64,000 nucleotides of DNA from Burkholderiales bacterium (GCA_016219375.1 JACRNC010000016.1:62001-126000), one strand, 5' to 3'. Positions 22,145 to 33,358 are shown, counted from the stretch's first letter. Numbers and translations are program-made. The notes: generated by a model not told the origin, from the letters alone.

Positions 22145-22993
22145 ATGCTGAAGCAGCGCGTCATCACGGCCCTGGTGCTGGTCGCCATCCTGCTGCCCTG
22201 CCTGCTCCTGGAGTCGCCCTGGCCGTTTGCGGTGCTGACGCTGGTCTTCATCGGTGCGGCAGGCTGGGAATGGGCGCGGCTCAATGGCGGGCACGGCGTG
22301 GCGGCCGTGGCCCTGGGCGGCGTCATCGCTGCCGGGGGCGCCATCGCGCTCGTTGGCGGCTGGCTGGATGCGCCTCGTGCGCCGGCCATCGTGGGGCCGC
22401 TGGCCGCGCTCGGCTGGGTGCTGGGCGGCGCGCTGGTGCTGCGCCGGGGCGGCGCCGGCTGGGCGGCCTGGCCGGTGGTGCTGCGCTGGCTGATCGGCAT
22501 GGTCGTGCTGTGGCTGGCCTGGGCCGCGATGACGCGGGCCAAGCTCATCGGGCTCAACTTCCTGCTGTCGGTCTTCTGCCTGGTGTGGGCGGCGGATATC
22601 GCGGCCTACTTCGGTGGCCGGCGCTTCGGCCGCCGCAAGCTGGCACCCGCAATCAGCCCCGGCAAGAGCTGGGAGGGCGTCTGGAGCGGCCTGGTTGGCA
22701 CCTGGGTGCTGGCCGCGCTCTGGATGGCCGTGGAGCGGCAGTTCGTCTTCGACAGCCCGAGCCTCTACACCCTGCTGCTGCGGCAGTTCGGCGCGCTGGG
22801 CCTGCTGGCCAGCCTGTCGTTCCTGGCGGCGATGAGCGTGGTCGGTGATCTCTTCGAGTCGCTGGTCAAGCGCCAGGCCGGCGCCAAGGACAGCAGCCGG
22901 CTGCTGCCGGGGCACGGCGGCGTGCTCGACCGCATCGATGCGCTGCTGCCGGTCTTTCCGCTGGCGCTTTATCTGGTCTCGCTCGGCGCATGA
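22145..22993 (+). CDS. cdsA: Phosphatidate cytidylyltransferase
   Basis: 282-residue integral membrane enzyme that makes CDP-diacylglycerol from phosphatidic acid and CTP. Several hydrophobic helices span most of its length. The CdsA signature near the C-terminus is clear: '[20 protein letters not shown]' followed by '[11 protein letters not shown]'. The stop overlaps the dxr start by 4 nt (22990-22993), indicating coupling. Confidence 0.96.
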   Translation: MLKQRVITALVLVAILLPCLLLESPWPFAVLTLVFIGAAGWEWARLNGGHGVAAVALGGVIAAGGAIALVGGWLDAPRAPAIVGPLAALGWVLGGALVLRRGGAGWAAWPVVLRWLIGMVVLWLAWAAMTRAKLIGLNFLLSVFCLVWAADIAAYFGGRRFGRRKLAPAISPGKSWEGVWSGLVGTWVLAALWMAVERQFVFDSPSLYTLLLRQFGALGLLASLSFLAAMSVVGDLFESLVKRQAGAKDSSRLLPGHGGVLDRIDALLPVFPLALYLVSLGA

Positions 22994-24195
22994 ACGGCAG
23001 TACTCCCTTGGCGGCGCGGCAGCGCCTGTGCGTGCTCGGCTCCACCGGCTCGATCGGCGTCAACACGCTGGACGTGGTGGCTCGCCATCCCGACGCCTAT
23101 GAGGTCTTCGCGCTGACGGCGCACAGCCGTGTCGATGAGCTGCTGGCGCAATGCCTGCGGTGGCGCCCGCGCTATGCCGTGATGCCGCCAGGCCCTGCCG
23201 CCCAGTTGCGCGCCCGCCTGGCTGGCGCCGAGCTGGATACCGAGGTGCTGGAAGGAGAAGCCGCGCTGGAGCAGGTGGCCGCGCATCCTGATGTGCAGGT
23301 GGTCATGGGCGCCATCGTCGGCGCCGCGGGCCTGCGCCCCTGCCTGGCTGCGGCCCGGGCGGGCAAGCGGCTGCTGCTGGCCAACAAGGAGGCGCTGGTC
23401 GTCGGTGGACGCCTCTTCATGCAGGCAGTGGAGCAGGGTGGGGCGCTGCTGTTGCCCATCGACAGCGAGCACTCGGCGATCTTCCAGTGCCTACCTGAGG
23501 AGCGCAGCGGCTGGTCAGGCTGGATCGACCACATCGTGCTGACCGCCTCGGGTGGCCCCTTCCGCAGCCGCGATCCGGCGACGCTGCACAGCGTCACACC
23601 GCAGGAGGCCTGTGCCCATCCCAACTGGGTCATGGGCCGCAAGATCTCGGTGGACTCGGCCACCATGATGAACAAGGCCCTGGAGGTCATCGAGGCCCGC
23701 TGGCTCTTCGATCTGCCGCCCGAGCGCATCCGCGTGGTCGTGCATCCGCAGAGCATCGTGCACTCCATGGTGGTGTCGGCCGACAACTCGGTGCTGGCGC
23801 AGATGGGCACGCCCGATATGCGCGTGCCCATCGCCTACGGCCTGTCCTGGCCGCGGCGCATCGCCTCCGGCGCGCAGCCGCTCGACTTCACGCGCCTGGG
23901 TGCGTTGACCTTCGAGGCGCCGGACCCCGCACGCTATCCGGGCCTGCAGCTCGCCTGGGATGCGCTGTGTTCGCGCGAGGGCACCACTGCCGTGCTCAAC
24001 GCCGCCAACGAGGAGGCCGTGGCTGCCTTCCTGGCCGGAACCATCCGCTTCGACCAGATTCACACGGTCAACGTGCAGGCGCTGGAGCGCACGTCCGTGC
24101 CCGAGCATGCGGCCGGCACGCTGGACGGGCTGCTGGCGCTGGATGCCGATGCGCGGCGCATCGCCGGCCTTGCCGTGAAAGAGCTGTCATGCTGA
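22990..24195 (+). CDS. dxr: 1-deoxy-D-xylulose 5-phosphate reductoisomerase
   Basis: 401-residue second enzyme of the MEP isoprenoid pathway. The NADPH-binding motif '[15 protein letters not shown]' is near the N-terminus. The active-site segments are '[12 protein letters not shown]', 'TASGGPFR' and '[20 protein letters not shown]'. It overlaps cdsA at its start and rseP at its end (24189-24195), so cdsA-dxr-rseP are translationally coupled. IspG of the same pathway is at 0.3 kb. Confidence 0.97.
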   Translation: MNGSTPLAARQRLCVLGSTGSIGVNTLDVVARHPDAYEVFALTAHSRVDELLAQCLRWRPRYAVMPPGPAAQLRARLAGAELDTEVLEGEAALEQVAAHPDVQVVMGAIVGAAGLRPCLAAARAGKRLLLANKEALVVGGRLFMQAVEQGGALLLPIDSEHSAIFQCLPEERSGWSGWIDHIVLTASGGPFRSRDPATLHSVTPQEACAHPNWVMGRKISVDSATMMNKALEVIEARWLFDLPPERIRVVVHPQSIVHSMVVSADNSVLAQMGTPDMRVPIAYGLSWPRRIASGAQPLDFTRLGALTFEAPDPARYPGLQLAWDALCSREGTTAVLNAANEEAVAAFLAGTIRFDQIHTVNVQALERTSVPEHAAGTLDGLLALDADARRIAGLAVKELSC

Positions 24196-25550
24196 CCACC
24201 TTGTGGGCCTTCCTGCTGGCCCTGGCCATCCTCATCGTCGTCCACGAATGGGGCCATTACCGCGCGGCGCGGGCCTGCGGCGTCAAGGTACTGCGCTTTT
24301 CGGTCGGCTTCGGGCCGGTGATCTGGCGCAGCCAGCGCGGCGAGACCGAGTTCGCCCTCTCGCTGCTGCCGCTGGGCGGCTATGTGCGCATGCTCGACGA
24401 GCGCGAGGGCAGCGTCGCCCCTGCCGAGCGGCACCGCGCCTTCAACCGGCTGCCGCTGCCCAAGCGCGCCTTCATCGTGGCCGCGGGCCCGGTGGCCAAC
24501 CTCGTGCTGGCTGCACTGCTCTATGCCGTGGTCAACTGGATCGGCGTGCAGGAGGTCAAGCCCATACTGGCTCAGCCAGCTGCGGAATCGCCGGCCGCCC
24601 GTGCCGGTCTGCATGCGGGCGACTGGGTGCAGGCGGCCTCGCGTGATGGCGAGGACTGGGCCGAGGTGCGCTCGCTGACCGACCTCAACTGGCAGGTCAT
24701 GCAGGCGGCTCTGGACCGCGTGGCGCTGCGCCTGTCGGTCTCCGACGCGCAGGGCGCACGCACCCGTGAGGTGACGCTGGATCTCACCGGGCTCGACGGC
24801 GAAGTGGGCCCGCAGGTGCTGGCCGACCTGGGCTTCAAGGGCCCGCTGCGCGAGCCGGTGCTGGGCCGCCTGACTGCAGGAGCACCGGCACAGGCTGCCG
24901 GCCTGCGCGAAGGCGACCGCGTGCTGGCCGTGGATGGCCGGGCCGTGGCCACGGTGGACGAGCTCTTTGCCGCGATCCAGGCCAGCGGTGCCGGCGGCAC
25001 GCCGCAGCGGCTGCTCATGCGCGTGCAGCGCGACGGGCGCATCCTGGACATCGCGGTCACGCCGCGCATCGAGCAGGACCAGGGGCGCACGGTGGGCCGC
25101 ATCGGCGCGGCATTGGGCGGTGACCCGCAATGGGTGGAGGTGCGCTACGGCCCGTGGGAGGGCCTGGTGCGCGGCGTGCAGCGCACCTGGGATGTGAGCG
25201 CCATGACCGTGACCATGCTTGGCCGCATGCTGATCGGCGAGGCATCCGTCAAGAACATCAGCGGCCCGCTGACGATGGCCGACTTCGCCGGCCGCAGCGC
25301 CGAGCTCGGCTGGACCGTCTACATCGGCTATCTGGCCTTGGTCAGCGTCAGCCTGGGCGTGCTGAATCTGCTCCCTCTGCCGATGCTCGATGGGGGACAC
25401 CTCATGTATTATCTTTTTGAAGGAGTGACAGGGCGTCCGGTCTCCGACGTGTGGCTGGATCGGCTGCAGCGCGGCGGGCTGGCCATACTGCTCTTGTTGA
25501 TGTCACTCGCCCTCTACAACGACCTGGCCCGCCTCCTGGGCTCGCCCTGA
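24189..25550 (+). CDS. rseP: Site-2 intramembrane metalloprotease RseP
   Basis: 453-residue zinc protease of the inner membrane that cuts anti-sigma-E proteins during envelope stress and clears signal-peptide remnants. The zinc-binding HExxH motif is 'VVHEWGHYR' (H19, E20, H23) in the first transmembrane helix. Two PDZ domains occupy the central periplasmic part. The second metal ligand motif is '[15 protein letters not shown]' (D401). It overlaps dxr by 7 nt and precedes bamA by 4 nt, a layout linking envelope-stress proteolysis to outer-membrane assembly. Confidence 0.96.
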   Translation: MLTTLWAFLLALAILIVVHEWGHYRAARACGVKVLRFSVGFGPVIWRSQRGETEFALSLLPLGGYVRMLDEREGSVAPAERHRAFNRLPLPKRAFIVAAGPVANLVLAALLYAVVNWIGVQEVKPILAQPAAESPAARAGLHAGDWVQAASRDGEDWAEVRSLTDLNWQVMQAALDRVALRLSVSDAQGARTREVTLDLTGLDGEVGPQVLADLGFKGPLREPVLGRLTAGAPAQAAGLREGDRVLAVDGRAVATVDELFAAIQASGAGGTPQRLLMRVQRDGRILDIAVTPRIEQDQGRTVGRIGAALGGDPQWVEVRYGPWEGLVRGVQRTWDVSAMTVTMLGRMLIGEASVKNISGPLTMADFAGRSAELGWTVYIGYLALVSVSLGVLNLLPLPMLDGGHLMYYLFEGVTGRPVSDVWLDRLQRGGLAILLLLMSLALYNDLARLLGSP

Positions 25551-25554
25551 CTGC

Positions 25555-27858
25555 ATGCGCCTTCCCGCCCGCTCGCCCGGCTTCAAGCCCCTTTGTATCG
25601 CCGCTGCCATTGCGGCGTTTTTGCATCTGGAGCCGGCATTTGCCGTCGAGCCTTTCGTCTTGAAGGACATCCGCGTCGAGGGCCTGCAGCGCACTGACGC
25701 CGGCACGGTCTTCGCCTCGCTGCCTTTCCGTGTCGGTGACACCTACACCGATGAGAAGGGCTCCTCTGCGCTTCGTGCGCTCTTCGCCACGGGCCTGTTC
25801 AAGGACGTGCGCCTGGAGATCGACGGCAACGTGGTCGTCGTCGTCATCGAGGAGCGTCCGGTCATCGCCAACGTCGACTTCGTCGGTGCCAAGGAGTTCG
25901 ACAAGGACATGCTGATCAAGGCGCTCAAGGACATCGGCATCGGCGAGGGCCTGCCCTTCGACCGCGCCCTGGCCGACCGCGCCGAGCAGGAGCTCAAGCG
26001 CCAGTACCTCACGCGCAGCCTCTACGGTGCCGAGGTGGTGACCACCATCACGCCGATCGAGCGCAACCGCGTGAACGTCACCTTCACGGTGATGGAAGGC
26101 GAGGTCGCCAAGATCAAGGAGATCCGCATCGTCGGCGCCCAGGCCTTCAGCGAGCGCACGCTGCTCAACCAGCTGGACCTGACCACCGGCGGCTACCTGA
26201 CCTGGTACACCAAGTCCGACCGCTATTCCCGCGCCAAGCTCAATGCCGACCTGGAGACGCTGCGGGCCTACTACCTCAACCGCGGCTATCTCGAGTTCGC
26301 CATCACCTCCACGCAGGTCGCGATCTCTCCGGACAAAGAGACGATCAGCATCACGGTCAACGTCGATGAGGGCCAGCGCTACATCGTCACCGGCGTGCGT
26401 CTGGAGGGCGACTACCTGGGCAAGGACGACAGCTTCAAGGCGCTGGTCAAGCTCAAGCCGGGCGAGGCCTACAAGGCCGAGGACGTAGCCGCCACACAGC
26501 GGGCCTTCGTGGACCGCTTCGGCAACTTCGGCTATGCCTTTGCGCGCGTGGACTTCCGCCCTGAGATCGACCGCGCCAACGGCCAGGTGGTGGCCGTGTT
26601 CTCGGCCCAGCCGCAGCGGCGCGTCTACGTGCGCCGAATCAACGTGGCCGGCAACAGCCGCACGCGGGATGAAGTCATCCGCCGTGAGTTCCGGCAGTTC
26701 GAATCGTCCTGGTACGACAGCCGCAAGATCAAGCTCTCACGCGACCGCGTGGACCGTCTGGGCTACTTCAAATCCGTGAACGTGGACACGGCCGAGGTGC
26801 CCGGCACCAACGACCAGGTGGACCTGACCGTGACGGTGGAAGAACGCCCGACCGGCAACCTGATGCTCGGTGCCGGCTACTCCAGCGCCGAGAAGTTCTC
26901 GGTCAGCGCGTCCATCAAGCAGGACAACATCTTCGGCAGCGGCAACTACCTGGGGCTGGAGCTCAACACCAGCAAGACCAACCGCACCATCGTGCTCAGC
27001 ACCGTGGACCCGTACTTCACCGAAGACGGCATCTCGCGCTCGCTGGACTTCTACTACCGCACGACCAAGCCGCTGAGCACGCAGGGCGGCGACTATGAAC
27101 TCGTGACCCCGGGTGCGGCCATCCGCTTCGGCGTGCCGTTCTCCGAGTTCGATACCGTGTTCCTGGGCGTGGGCGTCGAGTCCACGGACATCAAAGGCAC
27201 CACCGGCCTGCCTAACAACTACCTGCTGTATCGCGAGCAGTTCGGCGAGCGCAGCCTGTCCATCCCGCTGACCTTGGGCTGGGCCCGTGACGGCCGCGAC
27301 AGCGCGCTGGTGCCCACCAGCGGCCGCTACCAGCGCCTCAATGGCGAATGGGGTGTGGCCGGCGATACGCGCTATCTGCGCGCCAACTACCAGTACCAGC
27401 AGTACTGGCCGCTGAGCAATCGCTTCACCCTGGGCTTCAACGGCGAGGTGGGCTGGGGCTGGGGCCTGAGCGGCAAGGCCTATCCGATCTTCAAGAACTT
27501 CTTCGGTGGCGGCCTGGGCACGGTGCGCGGCTTTGCACAGGGCACGCTGGGCCCGCTGGACATCACGGGCGCCTACACCGGCGGCAACCGCCGCATGAAC
27601 TTCAACACCGAGCTCTATGTGCCGTTCCCTGGCGTGGGCAACGACAAGACGCTGCGCCTGTTCGCCTACGTGGACGCCGGCAACGTCTGGGGCGAGGGCG
27701 AGCAGATCAAGGCCGACTCGCTGCGTGCGTCGGCCGGTATCGGGCTGAGCTGGATCTCGCCGGTCGGGCCGCTGAAGCTGAGCTACGGCAACCCGTTCCG
27801 CAAGTTCCCGGAAGATAAAATCGAGCGCTTCCAGTTCCAGATCGGCACCTCGTTCTGA
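25555..27858 (+). CDS. bamA: Outer membrane protein assembly factor BamA
   Basis: 767-residue Omp85 protein, the barrel subunit of the BAM complex. A signal peptide appears to end at 'PAFA' (residue 30). Five POTRA domains fill roughly residues 30-430, followed by the 16-stranded barrel. The barrel contains the conserved 'VRGF' of loop 6 within 'GGGLGTVRGFAQG'. The C-terminus ends in the phenylalanine required by the BAM signal ('FQFQIGTSF'). BamB is encoded at 3.7 kb and the periplasmic chaperone Skp directly follows. Confidence 0.97.
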   Translation: MRLPARSPGFKPLCIAAAIAAFLHLEPAFAVEPFVLKDIRVEGLQRTDAGTVFASLPFRVGDTYTDEKGSSALRALFATGLFKDVRLEIDGNVVVVVIEERPVIANVDFVGAKEFDKDMLIKALKDIGIGEGLPFDRALADRAEQELKRQYLTRSLYGAEVVTTITPIERNRVNVTFTVMEGEVAKIKEIRIVGAQAFSERTLLNQLDLTTGGYLTWYTKSDRYSRAKLNADLETLRAYYLNRGYLEFAITSTQVAISPDKETISITVNVDEGQRYIVTGVRLEGDYLGKDDSFKALVKLKPGEAYKAEDVAATQRAFVDRFGNFGYAFARVDFRPEIDRANGQVVAVFSAQPQRRVYVRRINVAGNSRTRDEVIRREFRQFESSWYDSRKIKLSRDRVDRLGYFKSVNVDTAEVPGTNDQVDLTVTVEERPTGNLMLGAGYSSAEKFSVSASIKQDNIFGSGNYLGLELNTSKTNRTIVLSTVDPYFTEDGISRSLDFYYRTTKPLSTQGGDYELVTPGAAIRFGVPFSEFDTVFLGVGVESTDIKGTTGLPNNYLLYREQFGERSLSIPLTLGWARDGRDSALVPTSGRYQRLNGEWGVAGDTRYLRANYQYQQYWPLSNRFTLGFNGEVGWGWGLSGKAYPIFKNFFGGGLGTVRGFAQGTLGPLDITGAYTGGNRRMNFNTELYVPFPGVGNDKTLRLFAYVDAGNVWGEGEQIKADSLRASAGIGLSWISPVGPLKLSYGNPFRKFPEDKIERFQFQIGTSF

Positions 27859-27860
27859 CC

Positions 27861-28370
27861 ATGAGATCCGCCCTGTTGTCCGCCGTGGCGGGCTGCGTCC
27901 TGCTGCTGGCGCCTGCCGTGCATGCCCAGGAGCTGAAGATCGGCTATGTCAACAGCGACCGCCTGTTGCGCGACGCCATCCCGGCCAAGCATGCACTGGC
28001 CAAGCTGGAGGCCGAGTTCAGCCGCCGCGAAAAGGAGCTCGCCGACATCGCCGCGCGGCTGAAGTCCGCCTCCGACCGCCTGGACAAGGACAGCCCCACG
28101 CTCACCGAAGGCGAACGCGCCCGCCGCCAGCGCGAGCTGGTCGAGCAGGATCGCGACTTCCAACGCAAGCGCCGCGAGATCCAGGAAGATTTCAACCAGC
28201 GCAAGTACGAGGAGCAGGCGGCGCTGGTCGAGCGGGCCAACAAGGTCATCAAGCAGATCTTCGACCAGGAAAAGTACGACCTCATCGTGCAGGAGGCCGT
28301 CTTCGTCGGCCCCCGGGTCGACATCACCGACAAGGTCATCCGCGCGCTCAACGCCCAGGCCGGGAAGTGA
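27861..28370 (+). CDS. skp: Periplasmic chaperone Skp/OmpH family
   Basis: 169 residues. A signal peptide ends at about 'PAVHA' (residue 22) and is followed by 'QELKIGYVNSDRLL', the typical OmpH start. The rest is a long charged coiled coil ('RREKELADIAARLKSASDRL', 'RDFQRKRREIQEDFNQRKYE'), matching the tentacle helices of Skp that hold unfolded outer-membrane proteins. It starts 2 nt after the bamA stop. Confidence 0.94.
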   Translation: MRSALLSAVAGCVLLLAPAVHAQELKIGYVNSDRLLRDAIPAKHALAKLEAEFSRREKELADIAARLKSASDRLDKDSPTLTEGERARRQRELVEQDRDFQRKRREIQEDFNQRKYEEQAALVERANKVIKQIFDQEKYDLIVQEAVFVGPRVDITDKVIRALNAQAGK

Positions 28371-28373
28371 CGC

Positions 28374-29417
28374 GTGGCGGTTGCCCAGCTCTCCGTCACC
28401 CTGGGTGACATCGTGGCCGCCTTGGGCGGCGAACTGCGCGGTGATCCGCACACCCTGATCCGCACCATCGCGCCGCTGGACCGCGCCGCGCCGGACGCCA
28501 TTGCCTTCCTGGCTCAGGCCCGGCTGCGCAGCCAACTGGCCGCCACTGCCGCAGCCTGCGTCATCGTGGCCCCAGCCCTGGCTGACGAGGCCCAGGCACG
28601 CGGCGCCGCCATCGTCACCGCCGATCCCTACCGCTATTTCGCCCGGCTGACCCAGTGGTGGGCAGCGCGCACGCGTCCCGCCGCGCGAGTGGGTGTGCAT
28701 CCGTCCGCTGTAGTGGAGGAGGGTGCGTTGATCGGGCAGAGCGTCTATGTCGGCCCGGGCGCCGTCATCGAGTCCGGCACCGTGATCGGCGATGGCGCGC
28801 AGATCGGCGCTCACAGCCTGATTGAGCGCGGCGCGCACATTGGCGCAGGAACGCGGTTGGCGGCGCGTGTCACCGTGGGTTTCGACTGCCGCATCGGTGC
28901 GCGGTGCATCCTGCACAGCGGCGTGGTCCTCGGTGCAGACGGCTTTGGGTTTGCGCCCCATGCCGAAGGGCTGGAGAAGATCGAGCAGCTCGGGGCCGTG
29001 CGCATTGGCGACGACGTGGAGTTGGGCGCCAACACCTGTGTGGACCGCGGAGCCCTGGGCGACACCGTCATCGAAGACGGCGTGAAGATCGACAACCTCG
29101 TGCAGATCGGCCACAACGTGCACATCGGCGCCCACACCGCCATTGCCGGCTGCGCGGGCATCGCCGGCAGCGCGCGCATCGGGCGGCGCTGCATGATCGC
29201 GGGTGCGGCCTGCATCCTGGGCCACCTGGAGCTGGCTGACGGCGTGCACGTCTCGGTGGCGTCGGTCGTGACGCGCTCCATCCTCAAGCCCGGCCTCTAC
29301 AGCGGCAGCTTCCCCATAGACGAGAACGCCTCGTGGGAGAAGAACGCCGCCACCCTGCGACAGCTCCATGCCCTGCGCGAGCGGCTGCGCGCCCTCGAAC
29401 GACTGCAATCCCCATGA
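28374..29417 (+). CDS. lpxD: UDP-3-O-acylglucosamine N-acyltransferase
   Basis: 347-residue LpxD, which adds the second acyl chain in lipid A synthesis. The start is GTG 28374, 3 nt after skp, giving '[20 protein letters not shown]'. The N-terminal uridine-binding domain is followed by many left-handed beta-helix hexapeptide repeats (for example '[19 protein letters not shown]') and a C-terminal helix pair. The stop overlaps the fabZ start in ATGA. Confidence 0.96.
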   Translation: MAVAQLSVTLGDIVAALGGELRGDPHTLIRTIAPLDRAAPDAIAFLAQARLRSQLAATAAACVIVAPALADEAQARGAAIVTADPYRYFARLTQWWAARTRPAARVGVHPSAVVEEGALIGQSVYVGPGAVIESGTVIGDGAQIGAHSLIERGAHIGAGTRLAARVTVGFDCRIGARCILHSGVVLGADGFGFAPHAEGLEKIEQLGAVRIGDDVELGANTCVDRGALGDTVIEDGVKIDNLVQIGHNVHIGAHTAIAGCAGIAGSARIGRRCMIAGAACILGHLELADGVHVSVASVVTRSILKPGLYSGSFPIDENASWEKNAATLRQLHALRERLRALERLQSP

Positions 29418-29854
29418 TGGACATCTACCAGATCCTCAAGAAGCTCCCGCACCGCTACCCCATCCTGCTGGTGGACCGCGTGCTGGAGCTGGAAGCCGGC
29501 AAGCGCATCCGCGCGCTGAAGAACGTCAGCGTCAACGAGCCGTACTTCGTCGGCCACTTCCCGTACCGGCCGGTGATGCCCGGCGTGCTGATGGTCGAGG
29601 CGCTGGCGCAGGCGGCGGCGCTGCTGGCCTTCGAGACGCTGGGCATCGAGCCGGACGACAAGTCGGTGTTCTACTTTGCCGGCATCGACAACGTGCGCTT
29701 CAAGCGGCCGGTGGAGCCGGGCGACCAGCTGCTGCTGGACGTGACGCTGGAGCGCGCCAAGGCAGGCATCTACAAGTTCAGCAGCCAGGCCCGCGTGGGC
29801 GAGGCCGTCGCGGTCGAGGCCGACCTGCTGTGCACCATGCGCAGCGTGGCCTGA
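29414..29854 (+). CDS. fabZ: 3-hydroxyacyl-ACP dehydratase FabZ
   Basis: 146-residue hot-dog-fold dehydratase of fatty acid elongation. It contains '[16 protein letters not shown]', with the catalytic His in '[20 protein letters not shown]'. The first ATG (29414) overlaps the lpxD stop; a second ATG directly follows at 29417 and gives the commoner '[15 protein letters not shown]' start, so one residue is uncertain. FabZ sits within the lpxD-fabZ-lpxA-lpxB cluster, balancing acyl chains between phospholipid and lipid A. Confidence 0.97.
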   Translation: MMDIYQILKKLPHRYPILLVDRVLELEAGKRIRALKNVSVNEPYFVGHFPYRPVMPGVLMVEALAQAAALLAFETLGIEPDDKSVFYFAGIDNVRFKRPVEPGDQLLLDVTLERAKAGIYKFSSQARVGEAVAVEADLLCTMRSVA

Positions 29855-29873
29855 GGCAACGGACGCTGTCGTC

Positions 29874-30662
29874 ATGGCACGCATCCATCCCACCGCGCTG
29901 ATCGACGCCGCGGCCGAGCTGGCTGAAGATGTCGAGGTCGGCCCCTACACCGTCATCGGCGCCGGCGTGCGCATCGATGCGGGCACGACCATCGGCTCGC
30001 ATTGCGTGATCGAAGGCCCGACCACCATCGGCCGCGACAACCGCATCTTTTCCCATGTCGCGCTGGGCGGTGCGCCGCAGGACATGAAGTACCGCGGCGA
30101 GCCTACCGAGCTCATCATCGGCGAGCGCAACACCATCCGCGAGTTCTGCACCTTCAGCCGCGGCACGGTGCAGGACGCGGGCGTCACGCGCATGGGCGAC
30201 GACAACTGGGTCATGGCCTATGTGCACCTGGCGCATGACGTGGTCGTGGGCAACCGCTGCATCCTGGCCAACAACGCCACGCTGGCCGGCCACGTCAAGC
30301 TGGGCGACTGGGTGATCATCGGCGGCTTGACGGGGGTGCACCAGTTCGTGCAAATCGGCGCGCATGCGATGACCGCCTTCCAGAGCCATGTGTCGCAGGA
30401 CGTGCCGCCCTTCATGATGGTGGGCGGCCATCCGCTGTCGGTGCACGGCTTCAACGTCGAGGGCCTGCGTCGCCGTGGCTTCTCGCGCGAGCGCATCGCG
30501 CAGATCAAGCAGATGCACCGGCTGCTCTACCGCGACGGGCTGACGCTGGAGAAGGCCAAGGAAGCTATCACGGCGCTCAAGGGCCAGCTCGCTGACGGCG
30601 ATGCCGACGTGCAGCTGCTGCTGGACTTCCTGGCCGCCTCCACCCGCGGCATCGCCCGCTGA
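29874..30662 (+). CDS. lpxA: UDP-N-acetylglucosamine acyltransferase
   Basis: 262-residue LpxA, the first enzyme of lipid A synthesis. It has the left-handed beta-helix of hexapeptide repeats beginning '[20 protein letters not shown]' and the active-site region '[20 protein letters not shown]' containing the catalytic His. The C-terminal helical domain has '[20 protein letters not shown]'. It is 19 nt after fabZ and 8 nt before lpxB. Confidence 0.97.
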   Translation: MARIHPTALIDAAAELAEDVEVGPYTVIGAGVRIDAGTTIGSHCVIEGPTTIGRDNRIFSHVALGGAPQDMKYRGEPTELIIGERNTIREFCTFSRGTVQDAGVTRMGDDNWVMAYVHLAHDVVVGNRCILANNATLAGHVKLGDWVIIGGLTGVHQFVQIGAHAMTAFQSHVSQDVPPFMMVGGHPLSVHGFNVEGLRRRGFSRERIAQIKQMHRLLYRDGLTLEKAKEAITALKGQLADGDADVQLLLDFLAASTRGIAR

Positions 30663-30670
30663 GGGCCCGC

Positions 30671-31816
30671 ATGACGTCGGCCCCACCGCGGCTGGCCCTG
30701 GTGGCCGGCGAAGCCTCCGGCGATCTGCTGGCCGGCATGTTGCTGCAGGCCCTCCAAGCCCGCTGGCCGGGGCTGGCCAGTGCGGGGATCGGCGGCCCGC
30801 GCATGCAGGAGCAGGGCTTCGACGCCTGGTGGCCCAGCCAGAAGCTGGCGGTGCACGGCTATGCCGAGGCGCTGCGTGCCTACCGGGAGCTGTCCGGCAT
30901 CCGCCGCCAACTGGCCGAGCGCATCAAGCACGAACGGCCGGATCTCTTCATCGGCGTGGATGCGCCGGATTTCAACCTCGGCCTGGAGCGCTGGATGAAG
31001 GAGGACGGCATCAAGACCGTGCACTTCGTCAGCCCGTCGGTGTGGGCCTGGCGCGGCGGGCGCATCCGCAAGATCGCCGCGGCCGTGGACCACATGCTGT
31101 GCCTGTTCCCGTTCGAGCCGGCGCTCTATGCCGAGCACGGCGTGGCCGCGACCTACGTGGGCCACCCGCTGGCGGACGCCATCCCGCTGGAGCCGCCGCG
31201 CCCGGCCGCCCGCGCGGCGCTGGGCCTGGCCGACGGCGATGAAGTGGTCGCCCTGCTGCCCGGCAGCCGCGGCGGCGAGGCGACGCACATTGCCCCGGTT
31301 TTCCTGCAGGCTGCGGCACTGATGCGCCGCAGCCGGCCGGCGCTGCGCTTCGTGCTGCCGATGGCGCCAGGGCTGGAAGACCGGCTGCGCGCGATGGTGG
31401 CCGAGCATGCGCCGGACGCCGGCATTCAGCTGGTGGCCGGCCGCTCGCACGAGGTGCTGGCCGCCTGCGATGTCACGCTGATCGCCAGCGGCACGGCCAC
31501 GCTGGAGGCGGCGCTCTTCAAGCGGCCCATGGTGATTGCCTATCGCATGAACGCCCTGAGCTGGCAGATCATGCGGCGCATGCGCTACCAGCCCTGGATC
31601 GGCCTGCCCAACATCCTGGCGCGCGACTTCCTCGTGCCCGAGCTGCTACAGCAAGATGCCACGCCGGAGCGTCTGGCGCACGAGACGCTGGCCTGGCTGG
31701 ACGACCCGGCGCGCATGGCTCGTGTGCAGGCGCGCTTCCTCGACATCCACCACACCTTGCGCCAAGACACGGCGCAGCGAGCAGGCGATGCAATCGCGCA
31801 AGTCCTCGGCCGCTGA
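30671..31816 (+). CDS. lpxB: Lipid A disaccharide synthase
   Basis: 381-residue family 19 glycosyltransferase that joins UDP-diacylglucosamine and lipid X. Seen are '[19 protein letters not shown]', '[16 protein letters not shown]', '[16 protein letters not shown]', '[13 protein letters not shown]' and '[13 protein letters not shown]'. It overlaps the chosen rnhB start by 29 nt. Confidence 0.97.
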   Translation: MTSAPPRLALVAGEASGDLLAGMLLQALQARWPGLASAGIGGPRMQEQGFDAWWPSQKLAVHGYAEALRAYRELSGIRRQLAERIKHERPDLFIGVDAPDFNLGLERWMKEDGIKTVHFVSPSVWAWRGGRIRKIAAAVDHMLCLFPFEPALYAEHGVAATYVGHPLADAIPLEPPRPAARAALGLADGDEVVALLPGSRGGEATHIAPVFLQAAALMRRSRPALRFVLPMAPGLEDRLRAMVAEHAPDAGIQLVAGRSHEVLAACDVTLIASGTATLEAALFKRPMVIAYRMNALSWQIMRRMRYQPWIGLPNILARDFLVPELLQQDATPERLAHETLAWLDDPARMARVQARFLDIHHTLRQDTAQRAGDAIAQVLGR

Positions 31817-32525
31817 AGGCACCACCAACTGCGCGAGCGGCCGCACGGCCGTCACCCCGGCGGGCAGCACCGGCGGCAAGAGGGGTCAGAGTGGCCAGAG
31901 CGGCCAGAGTGGCATCACTCAGCTCGCGCTCGACTGGCACACCGGCTTTGTCGGCCTGCTGGCCGGCGTGGACGAGGCCGGACGGGGCCCGCTGGCCGGG
32001 CCGGTGGTGGCCGCGGCCGTCATCCTGGACGATGAGCAGCCGATCGCCGGTCTGGCCGACTCCAAGGTGCTGACCGAAAAGACCCGCGAGCGCCTCTTCG
32101 ACGAGATCCGCGCCAAGGCCCTGTGCTGCGCCATTGCCGAAGCGACGGTGGAGGAGATCGACCGCCTCAACATCCTCGGCGCCACGCTGCTGGCCATGCG
32201 CCGGGCCGTCGAGGGCCTGCGCCTGAAGCCCGGTCGCGTGCTGGTCGATGGCAACCGGCTGCCCACGCTCAGCGTGCCGGCCGAAGCGGTCGTCGGTGGT
32301 GATGCCACCGTGCAGGCCATCTCGGCCGCGTCCATCCTCGCCAAGGTGCACCGCGACCGGCTCTGCCTGGAACTGCACGCCCGGCATCCGCATTACGGCT
32401 TTGCCACGCACAAGGGCTATGCCACCGCCGAGCACCTGGCCGCGCTGCGCCGCCACGGCGCCTGCGTGGCCCACCGCCGAAGCTTTTCCCCGGTGCGCGA
32501 CGTGCTGGACGCCGAGGCCGCGTGA
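31788..32525 (+). CDS. rnhB: Ribonuclease HII
   Basis: 245-residue type 2 RNase H, which removes ribonucleotides from DNA. The catalytic core begins at '[20 protein letters not shown]' and includes '[14 protein letters not shown]', '[13 protein letters not shown]' and '[12 protein letters not shown]'. The start is not certain: ATG 31788 gives a 50-60 residue N-terminal extension of low complexity that contains a small tandem repeat (Gly-Gln-Ser) and overlaps lpxB by 29 nt. Later starts are not obvious before the core, so the extension may be real. It overlaps the next gene in GTGA. Confidence 0.9.
   Translation: MQSRKSSAAEGTTNCASGRTAVTPAGSTGGKRGQSGQSGQSGITQLALDWHTGFVGLLAGVDEAGRGPLAGPVVAAAVILDDEQPIAGLADSKVLTEKTRERLFDEIRAKALCCAIAEATVEEIDRLNILGATLLAMRRAVEGLRLKPGRVLVDGNRLPTLSVPAEAVVGGDATVQAISAASILAKVHRDRLCLELHARHPHYGFATHKGYATAEHLAALRRHGACVAHRRSFSPVRDVLDAEAA
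31884..31910 (+). repeat. Three-copy 9-bp tandem repeat inside rnhB
   Basis: Three consecutive 9-base units (GGTCAGAGT, GGCCAGAGC, GGCCAGAGT) encode three Gly-Gln-Ser units in the variable N-terminal extension of RNase HII. The copies differ at one or two bases. It is in frame, so copy-number change would not shift the frame. Confidence 0.8.
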
Positions 32526-33343
32526 CGACCCCCACCCCTGTTGCGGTGCAGCGCGTCAGCTCGCGCGACAACCCGCTGCTCGTCAAGCTGCGCAAGCTGG
32601 TGCAGCAGCCTGCCGCCTACCGCAAGCTGGGCGAATACTGGCTGGAAGGCGAGCACCTGTGCGCGGCGGCCGTGGCCCGCGGCGTGCAGGCCGAGGTGGC
32701 GCTGATCACCGAGGACGCCTGGGCCGATGCCCGCTGGCAGGCGCTGGCCGGCCACGCGCGGCGCATCGCCATCGTGCCGGCTGCACTGTTTGCGGCGGTG
32801 AGCGCGGTGGAGTCACCGGTCGGCCTCGGCTTCGTCATTGCTCATACGCGGCCGCCGGCGCTGCTGCCTGCCGTGGACACCGTGGTGCTGGACCGGCTGC
32901 AGGACGCCGGCAACGTCGGCACCATCCTGCGCAGCGCGGCGGCCTTCGGCGTGCGGCAGGTGCTGGCGCTCAAGGGCACGGCGGCGCTGTGGTCGCCCAA
33001 GGTGCTGCGCGCCGGCATGGGTGCGCACTTCGCCCTGCACCTGGTCGAGCAGCTGTCCGCCGACGACCTGGCCGGGCTGGGGCTGCCGCTGGTGGCCACC
33101 AGCTCCCATGCGGATCAGACCATCTGCGATGCGCGGCTGCCGTCGCCCTGCGCCTGGCTGCTGGGCCACGAAGGCCAGGGCGTGGCACCGGACCTGCTGC
33201 AGCGCTGCGCCCTCACGGTGGGCATCCCGCAGCCGGGCGGCGAGGAATCGCTCAACGTCGGCGTGGCCGCTTCCGTCTGTCTGTACGAGGCGATGCGCCA
33301 GCGGCGACAGGCCGGCGCGACGGCCGGGGCTGCAGGGCCTTGA
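32522..33343 (+). CDS. SpoU/TrmH-family RNA 2'-O-methyltransferase
   Basis: 273 residues. The N-terminal substrate-binding domain ('[20 protein letters not shown]') is followed by the SPOUT knot domain with its three motifs: '[20 protein letters not shown]', '[14 protein letters not shown]' and '[20 protein letters not shown]'. The start is GTG 32522, overlapping the rnhB stop. The family methylates ribose in rRNA or tRNA; RlmB-like activity is possible but the exact target cannot be read from sequence. Confidence 0.9.
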   Translation: MTTPTPVAVQRVSSRDNPLLVKLRKLVQQPAAYRKLGEYWLEGEHLCAAAVARGVQAEVALITEDAWADARWQALAGHARRIAIVPAALFAAVSAVESPVGLGFVIAHTRPPALLPAVDTVVLDRLQDAGNVGTILRSAAAFGVRQVLALKGTAALWSPKVLRAGMGAHFALHLVEQLSADDLAGLGLPLVATSSHADQTICDARLPSPCAWLLGHEGQGVAPDLLQRCALTVGIPQPGGEESLNVGVAASVCLYEAMRQRRQAGATAGAAGP

Positions 33344-33352
33344 CTAGGCTTC

Positions 33353-33358
33353 TACAAT
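33353..33358 (+). promoter_or_regulatory. Candidate -10 element for the YccA-like gene
   Basis: TACAAT in 'ggcttctacaatgctgtc', within the 83-nt gap after the methyltransferase gene. No clear -35 hexamer is seen at the right distance. It would give a leader of about 60 nt that includes the TCTGGAGG ribosome binding site at 33413-33420. Confidence 0.4.

Noticed and set aside
31884-31910. CRISPR-like or regulatory repeat
   Set aside because: Only three direct 9-bp copies with no spacers, in frame within rnhB.
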